NCBI RefSeq assembly: GCF_030161415.1
Contig: NZ_BSSU01000018.1
Span: forward strand, 1 to 36,373
Length of the DNA: 36,373 bases
Direction: 5' to 3'
From: Thalassotalea eurytherma
GTDB lineage: Bacteria; Pseudomonadota; Gammaproteobacteria; Enterobacterales; Alteromonadaceae
Below, piece after piece: positions 26,766-34,265 of the stretch. How positions within the stretch are numbered: position 1 is the stretch's first letter; each line of letters begins with the position of its first letter. Position numbers and translations under genes: made by a program. The notes under the pieces are model-generated. The model was not told where the DNA came from. It ran no database searches and saw nothing but the letters and a program-made list of their open reading frames with translations.

Positions 26766-26972
26766 ATTAGGCTTGTTGAGAGTATTAACTAAGTCTCGTT
26801 GCACCACAATGGCTGGAAACAGCGCAAATAATTAAGCACGATGTACCGCACTATGCGCAGAGTAAACCCTGCCACAAAACATTATTTTCACCGTGTACTT
26901 TCGTCTTCAAAATCAGTTTTGATGATCGCTTTGCTAATCAAATATGTAATTCACCTTATAAAGTGCGCTGTC

Positions 26973-27135
26973 TGCATATTTCGGAGCAAACCGAACACCG
27001 ATTTCGGCCTAAAGCGATCAAGCATTTCGGTTTAAAGCGATCACCTATTTCGGTTTTATCCGATCACTTTTAGCAATTTTCCGAAATCAGTGTTCGGAAT
27101 AGCGAAATCACTGATCGGATTCTCCGAAATATGCA
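26973..27135. mobile_element. Miniature IS21-family-like element (both ends, no transposase)
   Basis: The outer ends are a perfect 14-bp inverted repeat, TGCATATTTCGGAG (26973-26986) and CTCCGAAATATGCA (27122-27135). Inside the left end ATTTCGGYYTAAAGCGATCA-like units repeat with a 23-bp period (27001, 27024, 27047), and inverted versions lie toward the right end. Multiple terminal repeats of this sort are a feature of IS21-family ends. No istA or istB coding remains, so this is an internally deleted derivative. It lies 71 bp from the stop codon of the leftmost nth fragment. Confidence 0.65.
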
Positions 27136-27206
27136 CCAAATTCATGTTAGTGAGTTTTGCTCCTAAATTAGCAATAACTGTGCTAGTTAAAAATAATAAA
27201 AGGGCG

Positions 27207-27467
27207 TTATTCGGTTTTATCCTTAAACTCACACAATTATTCAATGAGACAAACGCCACATTAGGCCTTCGGGCGGTACAGGTATAACGACCGTGCAGAA
27301 TAAGCCAGTGGTGAACGTCGACTTTGAACTTGGCAGGAACGACTTTAAGTAGTTTCTGTTCAACCTCTAACACGTTTTTACCCATGGCAAATTTGGTACG
27401 GTTTGAAACGCGGCCTATATGGGGGCAACTGCTATTGTCGGCCTGCCAAAAGACAATCAATTTAGGT
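27207..27467 (-). pseudogene. nth: nth 3'-end fragment A (decayed)
   Basis: The most decayed copy. The frame still reads GKNVLEVEQKLLKVVP, then KFKVDVHHWLILHGRYTC. Near the start, the codons for the VDTHID segment have lost two bases and an in-frame TAG appears; the TGG for Trp132 has become AGG. After ARRP there is a one-base loss, and a TAA sits between the last cysteines of the iron-sulfur loop. The motif upstream of the nth homology (27448-27467) is also the most diverged. It is the farthest from the predicted intact nth, so it may be the original chromosomal 3' end or the earliest insertion. Confidence 0.8.
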
Positions 27468-27637
27468 GCATGCAAGGTTTGGTAGCCATGCTGTAAGCAT
27501 TGACGTAATGAGTTAAGCTAGCTCCCATTGTTAACTTACCTAAATAATTTAATGGCATGAAGGTAAATATTGAATCACGCGATAAATCGATGAAAAGAAG
27601 CTAGTTATTTGGTTTACATAAGGGGCTCATAGATAAA

Positions 27638-29599
27638 CTATAAATTAATGAATACCTTCATGTCTTCTAGTGGCTTGCATTGGCAGCTTAATACGTAACC
27701 AGCGGCCTTTTCTGCACGAGAGAGCCCTGCCACATCATCGCAGATGTTATTTGCCTTACCTTGCTCAACTTTACATATGCAAGAGCCACAATGGCCTGAA
27801 CTACAACCATGAGGTAGGTTAATGTCATTTGCTAATGCTACTTCGAGTAGGGTTTGATTGGATGCGACGGAGATAGTATGACTTTGTTCATTAGCGATCT
27901 TAATGTCAATTTTATGCAACCTGCCTCGCGGTGAGGCTAATGACTGAGTAAATTGCTCAGTATGAACTCGGGTGTCATTAATTTTGCCATCAAAAATAGA
28001 TAACAAGTCTCTTTTTAACTCAGTGGCTCCACAAAAATAGAAATCAGTGTGGGCGAGAATATCGTTTTTTCTTCCTGTAGTAAGGTCAGCTAATAGTACC
28101 TTTAACGCTGACTTGTTAATTCGCCCCTGCATTGCATGAACCAATTCTCGATTATCCTTAAGTACATAATGAATCTGAAATCGTTGTGAAAATTGCTCTT
28201 TTAACTGCTCTAATTGATGATAAAACATTAAACTAGATTTGTTTTCGTCTGCATAAATTAACTTTATTCTCGTATTTTCTTCTGTAAAAAGAGATGTTTT
28301 CAAGATGGATAATATAGGAGTGATACCACTTCCTACAGCGATCAGTGTAAGCAACTCGGTGCGTTTTTCATGAGCTGGTGGATAAATAAAACTACCATAT
28401 GGACCTTTAACAATTAACTCTTGTTGTGGGCTGAGTTTATTATTCAAAAAGTTAGACATAAGACCTCCACTAATAGCTTTAACTGCAATGGTTAAGTCGT
28501 TTTCTTTGGGGCTAGAACAAATAGAATAACAGCGTGTCACTTGTTTACCGTCAAAACACTTACTAATGGTTAGATATTGCCCTGCGCTAAATTTGAGTGG
28601 TTGGTTATTGGGGAGTTTAAATTTAACGCTGATACTTTCGTCCGTAAGTTGCTCTACTTTATCTACAGCCAGTAGTCGATTAATTGCAGCACCATCGGGC
28701 TGTAAAGATTTTACGTGAGGTGATCTTAAAAATCCTGCCCGTGGCCCTTTGCCAATATCTTCTATTGGAGCGTTACGTTTGATTAAATCAGGTAATGTTT
28801 GTAGGTAGACATTTCTATATAAATACCACGGGACTTTAGGATACATATGATGAATTAAGTGATAGTTTTGCCCGAGTAGTAAGAAATTTAACCACTTACT
28901 AGGATAAACTCGACTATTATGATAACGAGCTAAAGACTTGTGGGGATGATGAGGTAAGTAGTCAAACAATAAAGCGAGTATAAACACGGCAAAAACATTA
29001 GGGATAAGTAATAAGTAAATGACATCTTTCGCAAAGCCGGAAGTCATCAGTATAGTGATTGAAAAGCCAATCACTAAGAAGTAAAGCAAACTTGTTAGGT
29101 GAGTTCTTCTAATACACGGGTCATGCCTGAGCGTTGTATGGGCCATAATGTGATACTTCAATGGAATGAATAAGCAATTTAAGGCGACTTGGTACCACTT
29201 TTTTCCAAAAGAAAAATGGTCTGGATCGCGCTCAGGATCATTCGTATAAGCGTGATGACGGTTATGAATATGTTTAAACATGCTATAGGGTAAAAGTAAA
29301 AGTGGCACTGCACTAATCCAACCCATGATGCTTTCAATTGGTTTAAGCAAACTTCCTTCTTCTATAATGCTGCCATGCCCAGCATCATGGACGATAGTAA
29401 AACCTACATAAGCAAGGTAGATACAAAAAAATGAGGCGATTGGGTAGGGCAGTATACCTTGCGTAGTTAACGTTATAATCAAACCATAACCCAATATGTA
29501 GCCTATAAAGAGCAATACGCTACCCCACGCTATGTGGGGAATGTTATCCTGCCAAAGGCTTGTATAGTTATCAATTGATTCAGGTGATGTTGTATTCAT
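27638..29599 (-). CDS. Fused fatty acid desaturase, FNR-type reductase and 2Fe-2S ferredoxin
   Basis: A 653-residue natural fusion. Residues 1-300 are a membrane fatty acid desaturase/hydroxylase with His boxes HDAGH (71-75), HNRHH (112-116) and HLIHH (247-251) and several membrane segments. Residues about 310-545 are a ferredoxin-NADP reductase-like module (flavin motif RCYSICSSP, nucleotide motif GSGITPILSIL). Residues about 565-653 are a plant-type 2Fe-2S ferredoxin with Cys599, Cys604, Cys607 and Cys639. The protein could pass electrons from NAD(P)H to its own diiron centre without separate carriers. It lies inside the nth array and is divergent from an AraC regulator. The lipid substrate is unknown. 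Confidence 0.87.
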   Translation of the reverse strand: MNTTSPESIDNYTSLWQDNIPHIAWGSVLLFIGYILGYGLIITLTTQGILPYPIASFFCIYLAYVGFTIVHDAGHGSIIEEGSLLKPIESIMGWISAVPLLLLPYSMFKHIHNRHHAYTNDPERDPDHFSFGKKWYQVALNCLFIPLKYHIMAHTTLRHDPCIRRTHLTSLLYFLVIGFSITILMTSGFAKDVIYLLLIPNVFAVFILALLFDYLPHHPHKSLARYHNSRVYPSKWLNFLLLGQNYHLIHHMYPKVPWYLYRNVYLQTLPDLIKRNAPIEDIGKGPRAGFLRSPHVKSLQPDGAAINRLLAVDKVEQLTDESISVKFKLPNNQPLKFSAGQYLTISKCFDGKQVTRCYSICSSPKENDLTIAVKAISGGLMSNFLNNKLSPQQELIVKGPYGSFIYPPAHEKRTELLTLIAVGSGITPILSILKTSLFTEENTRIKLIYADENKSSLMFYHQLEQLKEQFSQRFQIHYVLKDNRELVHAMQGRINKSALKVLLADLTTGRKNDILAHTDFYFCGATELKRDLLSIFDGKINDTRVHTEQFTQSLASPRGRLHKIDIKIANEQSHTISVASNQTLLEVALANDINLPHGCSSGHCGSCICKVEQGKANNICDDVAGLSRAEKAAGYVLSCQCKPLEDMKVFINL

Positions 29600-29666
29600 A
29601 TTGCATCTCTTAACTGTTAAGTTTTCAACTATAAATGGTTAATTTATGTTTGCTATTTTCATTATT

Positions 29667-29692
29667 TGACATTAATGTTGTCATTAACTGAC
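29667..29692. promoter_or_regulatory. Possible operator between the AraC and desaturase genes
   Basis: TGACATTAA (29667-29675) and TGTCATTAA (29679-29687) are near direct repeats 12 bases apart, followed by CTGACA. Within them TGACA and TGTCA also form inverted pairs. Direct repeats about one helical turn apart suit AraC-type binding. They lie 15-40 bases before the araC-type start. Confidence 0.4.
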
Positions 29693-29706
29693 ACAAAAGT
29701 TTTCTT

Positions 29707-30744
29707 ATGAATGATTCTCTCCGACAAATAAATAAAGCTTATATAGAAATAGCTTTAAACCATGGAATTGCAGATGTTGAGCAGGTCTTTGCACATACAA
29801 ACCTTTCGTTGCCAGCACTAGAGAAGCTAGATTATGTTGATGTGTCGGTTGCTATTCAAATGGTACATAACGTTGACAAATATACCGATGTTCCTAATTG
29901 GCCGGTCGAACTAGGAACCTTACTTGGCACCTCAAGCCATGGCCCTGTTGGCTACGCCGCTTTAAGCGCACCGTGTGTTGGGAAAGCTTTATCAACTTTC
30001 TCACAATGGTTTCAACTTCGTTGTAATGTATACACTGCTTCGATTATTGAGTCTGTCGATTATTTTCAAATAAAAATTGAAGACACTACGGGAGATACAT
30101 TATTTCAAAAGGTGTTTTTTTCAGCATTTGTACGCGCGTTCGAGGTGCTAGTAGAATTATTGCTTGGCAGGTTTCCTGAAAATGAATTAGCCATTTATTT
30201 TCAATCACAAAGTTTACCATTTGAAGATAGGTGCAAAACCGCTTACTTATCTCAAATTCACAAAGAGCAATCAAGTAATAGCTTTTTCATTCATAAAAAC
30301 ACTTGGTATCGTCGCTCTCCACTATACGATAAAGAGTCTTATGAATTTAACTTACACTCTTGCCAGCGGTTGCGAGACGAGTTGGCGCAAAAAGATCGTC
30401 TAGACATGAGAATAATGCACATTTTTAATAATCATTTTGATAGGCAAATAAATGAAAAAGGAAAGGTAAGCTCCCCACCAACGTTGAGTGAAGTTTGCCA
30501 ACAATTTCACATGACCGAGCGTACATTAATTAGACAGCTAAAATCACTAAATACCTCATATCAGTCAATACTAGATCAGCAAAGGCTGGCTTATGCTAAA
30601 AAGCTCTTAGGGGATGTTCGTTACAATATATATGTTGTCGCTGATTTGTTGGGTTACCGAGAGGCAGCAAATTTTTGTCGGGCTTTTAAACGTTGGACGT
30701 CACAAAGCCCTAGTGATTTTAGGCTAAATCCTAGGGAGATATGA
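29707..30744 (+). CDS. AraC family regulator (arabinose-binding-like sensor domain)
   Basis: A 345-residue regulator. The N-terminal part (about 20-205) fits the PF12625 'arabinose-binding' type sensor domain found in OruR/ArgR-like AraC proteins. The C-terminal part (about 240-343) holds two helix-turn-helix motifs, seen in PTLSEVCQQFHMTERTLIRQL and NIYVVADLLGYREAANFCRAFKRW. Regulators of this type are often next to lipid, alkane or desaturase genes. It is divergent from the desaturase fusion, 107 bp away, so that gene is the likely target. It is the only cargo gene of the array on the plus strand. Confidence 0.87.
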   Translation: MNDSLRQINKAYIEIALNHGIADVEQVFAHTNLSLPALEKLDYVDVSVAIQMVHNVDKYTDVPNWPVELGTLLGTSSHGPVGYAALSAPCVGKALSTFSQWFQLRCNVYTASIIESVDYFQIKIEDTTGDTLFQKVFFSAFVRAFEVLVELLLGRFPENELAIYFQSQSLPFEDRCKTAYLSQIHKEQSSNSFFIHKNTWYRRSPLYDKESYEFNLHSCQRLRDELAQKDRLDMRIMHIFNNHFDRQINEKGKVSSPPTLSEVCQQFHMTERTLIRQLKSLNTSYQSILDQQRLAYAKKLLGDVRYNIYVVADLLGYREAANFCRAFKRWTSQSPSDFRLNPREI

Positions 30745-30838
30745 TTGTTTGGATATGCAGGAACAAGTCTAATGAAGCCAAAAACTATTCAGTCTTCTCT
30801 TATAACTCACATGCATTTTCGATAATACAGGCACCTCA

Positions 30839-31063
30839 TGTCCACTTCCCCATTAATGACACCGCTCTAAGTTAGCGTTTTCCAGTTTAGCTCGGTAAGT
30901 TGCCGGTGGCAGATTACCGAGATTTTCATGAGTTCTTTCTTCATTGTAATCCTGTCGCCAAAACCAAGCCATTTCTTTTACCTGATTGATCGTTTCAAAC
31001 AGGTAGTCATCGAAAAACTCTCTGCGCAATGAACCGTAAAAACGCTCAACAAAACCATTTTGC
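30839..31063 (-). mobile_element. IS3-family transposase remnant (orfB C-terminus)
   Basis: The minus strand encodes KQNGFVERFYGSLRREFFDD and YNEERTHENLGNLPPATYR, the end of an IS3-family OrfB with the catalytic Glu of the DDE triad in VERF. TGTCCACTTCCCC at 30839-30851 looks like the IS terminal repeat. The other side stops within the nth fragment B. Only about 70 codons remain, so it is inactive. Confidence 0.75.
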
Positions 31064-31200
31064 TTTAGGTACAATCTTTAAAAGCTTTTGTTCTTCTTCA
31101 ACGACATTTTTACCCATAGCAAATTTAGTGCGGTTTGATACGCGGTCAATATGAGTGTCTACCGCAATAGTTGGCCAGCCAAAATACAATAAAAGTAGAT
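31064..31200 (-). pseudogene. nth: nth 3'-end fragment B (truncated by the IS3 remnant)
   Basis: The frame is open and reads FGWPTIAVDTHIDRVSNRTK ... VVEEEQKLLKIVP and then runs into the IS3-family remnant. The part with the four iron-sulfur cysteines is lost. The conserved upstream motif (31181-31200) is present and close to consensus. The junction with IS sequence is near 31063-31068; the short word GTACCTAAA could belong to either side. Confidence 0.8.
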
Positions 31201-31286
31201 ACGATAACGATGCTAGTTTGACACTACATTAAGAGCCAGGTTAGCACGAATGATAAACTTTCAAGGCCTCAAGTTGATTGACTTGA

Positions 31287-32369
31287 CTATTCAACAGTTA
31301 GATTTTGCCTATCTACGATAAAATCAAAGGTCATTTCGGATAGGTTTTGTCCACCAACGGTTGCATCCCAAGCTCCATGTCCTGCACCCTCTAGAGTAAC
31401 AAGCTCGTTATGAATGCTTAAAGAATCATAGATTCCTTTTAATTCGGTTGCTTCAGAATACGGTGTAGATGGGTTCACATCATTAGTACCATGCGCCATG
31501 AAAAGCTCAGGATCGTCACTGTCATATAAATACATTCCATATACATCTTCGAACAATTCTAGTTTTACATTCGAACCCCAAAAATAAACCATGCTTTGTA
31601 CGTTATAGGTCTCTTCCAAATTTGTCGTTGAAAGTGTGGGATCGTCGGCAATAGAAATTTCATCTCTAAAATCTTCTTGGTTTGAAATGCCTAATGCAAT
31701 TGTTGTAATTGCCCCTGCTGAAGCTCCACCAACAGTGATGTAATCGGTGTTTATGTTGTAGGTGTCGGCATTCGCTACAATCCAGCGAAGAGCGGCTTTT
31801 GCATCTCGTTGTGCCATGTACATAGCGATAGCTTGTTCAAACTGTTTTGTAGTATCAACACCTTGGAGAGCATGTTCAATCCACTCTAGCGGTGCAAGGC
31901 CTTTGTAATAAGCTAGTAACTCATCTTGAGGTGTGCCTGGTGTCGTAATTAACTCTTCGGCTGTTCTATAATCTATTGAAACCAAAACCCACCCTCTTGA
32001 AGCATAGTAACTTGCCATGTCTACAATTTCTGGTTTAGTCTTTGTGCCACCAGTAAACCCGCCACCATGAATAAACATAAAGACAGGTCTATTAGTCGAA
32101 TCATTGCTAGGGTAATAAACATCTAGCTTAAGCGATATTGCAATAGGTGTTGTGCTTGAATTGTTGTGTCTTAATCCTTCAGCGTATGTGATATCTTCTT
32201 CTACTAAGGTTAGATAAGTCGATTGCGCTTTAACTATTGGCGTGATTTCAATTGGTTCAGAGGCGGGAGAGAAAGATGTGGAATTATCAGAGTTGCTACC
32301 GCCGCCACAAGCTGATAACCCTGTGAGAAATAACAAACTACAAATCAACAGAAAACGATTATTACGCAT
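31287..32369 (-). CDS. Carboxylesterase/alpha-beta hydrolase lipoprotein
   Basis: A 360-residue lipoprotein (signal peptide ending LSAC, then a GGGSNSDNS linker). The fold is an esterase of the hormone-sensitive lipase/type B kind: HGGGFTGG oxyanion loop, nucleophile elbow GGASAGA, acid Asp in HGTNDVNPSTPYSE and base His in GAGHGAW. It would act on ester substrates in the periplasm or outer membrane. It is the only gene of its unit, between nth copies C and B, same strand as the copies. The start ATG at 32367-32369 is supported by the signal peptide. Confidence 0.85.
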   Translation of the reverse strand: MRNNRFLLICSLLFLTGLSACGGGSNSDNSTSFSPASEPIEITPIVKAQSTYLTLVEEDITYAEGLRHNNSSTTPIAISLKLDVYYPSNDSTNRPVFMFIHGGGFTGGTKTKPEIVDMASYYASRGWVLVSIDYRTAEELITTPGTPQDELLAYYKGLAPLEWIEHALQGVDTTKQFEQAIAMYMAQRDAKAALRWIVANADTYNINTDYITVGGASAGAITTIALGISNQEDFRDEISIADDPTLSTTNLEETYNVQSMVYFWGSNVKLELFEDVYGMYLYDSDDPELFMAHGTNDVNPSTPYSEATELKGIYDSLSIHNELVTLEGAGHGAWDATVGGQNLSEMTFDFIVDRQNLTVE

Positions 32370-32528
32370 AGTAACCAGCCTATTAAACTACAGATTGAAT
32401 TAATTGTTGTAAAAACTACCAAGAATCAGTTTACTGTTAAAGGAGGTTTACAAAACTTTACTCGACTTATTTCTGTTATTTAACCTGTAGCGTTTTACTT
32501 TGATATTATTATTTTCTATACAGATTTT

Positions 32529-32791
32529 TTATTCTTTTTTATCTTTAAACTCACACAAATCTTCAATAATACAGCTCCCGCACTTTGGTTTGCGAGCAAC
32601 ACACGTATAACGGCCATGCAGTATTAGCCAGTGGTGAACATCAACTTTAAACTCTTTTGGTACAACTTTAAGCAGTTTATTCTCAACTTCGACAACATTT
32701 TTACCCATAGCAAATTTAGTGCGGTTAGAAACGCGGTCGATGTGTGTGTCCACCGCTATTGTCGGCCAGCCAAAGTATCAGGAAGGTAGAT
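32529..32791 (-). pseudogene. nth: nth 3'-end fragment C (open frame)
   Basis: Full 263-bp copy. From TTTGGCTGGCC it reads FGWPTIAVDTHIDRV to the C-terminal CEFKDKKE and stop, without breaks, and keeps catalytic Asp138 (VDTH) and the four Cys of the iron-sulfur loop (C-x6-C-x2-C-x5-C). It differs from D and E in several residues (ENKLLKVVPKEF, KPKCGSC), like an Nth from another strain. It lacks the helix-hairpin-helix with Lys120, so alone it cannot be an active glycosylase. The upstream motif is 32772-32791. Confidence 0.82.
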
Positions 32792-33068
32792 TTAGTAGGC
32801 TTCTGATAAGCAACAAATTGCTGTCTATCAACTATCATTTCAAGTTGTATATAAAGTATGAAAACAGACTTTTAATTACCTCGAATTTAGGGGGCGATAA
32901 ATCAAAGATAGACTTGACCTTAGAGATAATAATTTGGATGATAAAACTTCTTCTAGTCGATACAAGAATCTGTTTATTGATAGTAAATATTACACTTTTA
33001 AAGTGTAATATTTAGGCAAGTAATCTAGCAACACTCCGACATAAATTATTCAGAAGCATTTTCAATAA
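32792..33068. repeat. Non-coding cargo end with a 31-bp palindrome
   Basis: About 280 AT-rich bases after the SGNH hydrolase gene, without a convincing gene. It contains a perfect inverted repeat at 32984-33014: arms TAAATATTACACTTT and AAAGTGTAATATTTA around a single base. On the minus strand it comes 55 bases after the gene stop, where a terminator or an element-specific site could sit. There is no T-run of the usual intrinsic-terminator type. Confidence 0.65.
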
Positions 33069-33734
33069 TTATGTAGTTCCTACTTTTTCAATACACGCAC
33101 AGCTATCGCCTAATAATATTGCCTTCACTACCTCCGCTAAATGTCGGGCGAAATCTTGGTGTGCGGCTTTATCCCAGTGCACCCCATCTAATGGGCTAGT
33201 CTTCACTACCTGACCTGCATTTAAGAAGTGAATACCTAACTCTTGGCAAAGCTGATAGTAAGTCGAGGCAAGTTTTCTTGAGTTTTCTAGCTCAAGTTGC
33301 TCGAACTCTTCATCGAGATCAGGTGAGTTAACCAAAGGCGCAGGAGCAACCAGCATAACTTGGGGCTTATCATAAGGGCTGTAATCAAACTCTAATGCCT
33401 GCTTACATAGCAATCTTGCTCCAGATTTTATTTCTTCTACTGAAAGTTGCAAACTCTTCTTTAAATCGTTGGTTCCTAAATTGATGATCACCAACGATAA
33501 CGGCCGACAACTTTCCAGGTATAACTTTAATAACTCTGTTCCACGACGGAAATCGCGTTTAGTATCACAACTGTTGGTTGTGCGACCATTAAGTCCAGCT
33601 TCATAGAAGGAAACTTTATTTTCTAGTAACATTGGCGTAAGGGAAGTCCAGCGCGTGGACTCGTCATACCGGAGACCTGTACCAGGTTCGTATCCCCACG
33701 TATTTGAATCACCAAAGCATAAAACGGTTTTCAT
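33069..33734 (-). CDS. SGNH/GDSL-family hydrolase
   Basis: A 221-residue single-domain hydrolase. The four SGNH blocks are visible: GDS with Ser10 (LCFGDSNTWG), Gly in AGLNGRTT (about 46-53), GTND with Asn89, and DGVHWD with Asp183 and His186. This looks like the arylesterase/TAP group (thioesterase, lysophospholipase or acetyl esterase). There is no signal peptide, so it is probably cytoplasmic. It is the only gene between nth copies D and C, same strand as the copies. Confidence 0.87.
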   Translation of the reverse strand: MKTVLCFGDSNTWGYEPGTGLRYDESTRWTSLTPMLLENKVSFYEAGLNGRTTNSCDTKRDFRRGTELLKLYLESCRPLSLVIINLGTNDLKKSLQLSVEEIKSGARLLCKQALEFDYSPYDKPQVMLVAPAPLVNSPDLDEEFEQLELENSRKLASTYYQLCQELGIHFLNAGQVVKTSPLDGVHWDKAAHQDFARHLAEVVKAILLGDSCACIEKVGTT

Positions 33735-33862
33735 CGATTATTTCTAAACATACTAAATAATGATATTATTATAACGTTACTTGATGAATATTGTATACAG
33801 TGCTTCCGTAAAGTCATAATTAAGACATTCATTGTCTCTTATTCGCTCACAGCGGGCTGTAC

Positions 33863-34125
33863 CTATTCAGTTTTGTCTTTATATTCACATAAGTCTTCAA
33901 TAATACACGCTCCACATCTTGGTTTACGCGCAACGCAGGTATAACGTCCGTGTAATATCAGCCAATGATGCACATCGACTTTGAATTCGGCAGGTACTAC
34001 TTTTAATAGCTTTTGTTCAACTTCCACTACGTTTTTACCCATGACAAATTTAGTGCGGTTTGATACTCGGTCGATGTGGGTGTCCACCGCTATTGTCGGC
34101 CAGCCATAAGATAAGCGAAGTAGAC
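33863..34125 (-). pseudogene. nth: nth 3'-end fragment D (open frame)
   Basis: Full 263-bp copy reading YGWPTIAVDTHIDRVSNRTK to CEYKDKTE and stop. Asp138 and the four iron-sulfur cysteines are intact. The residue before GWP is Tyr instead of the Phe of E. coli Nth. The upstream motif spans 34106-34125. As in C, the N-terminal half of the enzyme is absent. Confidence 0.83.
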
Positions 34126-34265
34126 TTATCATATTTTAAAGGACTTTTATAACTTTCAGAAAGTTACCTTGATAGTTAACCAGTTCTGTTTGGAAACTTA
34201 GCGTTTTTAAGGTTTGGATCTGCGCCACGCTACTTTTATCCTAATTTTACGCTAATGTTGTTATT

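Noticed and set aside
27090-27287. Plus-strand gene opposite nth fragment A
   Set aside because: It is antisense to a clear nth remnant, has no family resemblance and spans IS-derived and nth-derived sequence.
32719-33015. Plus-strand open frame after nth copy C
   Set aside because: It runs across the nth fragment boundary and the AT-rich palindrome, with low-complexity composition and no recognisable domain.
32529-34125. Functional endonuclease III genes
   Set aside because: The open frames start after codon 130 and lack the helix-hairpin-helix, Lys120 and the N-terminal domain, so they cannot be active alone.
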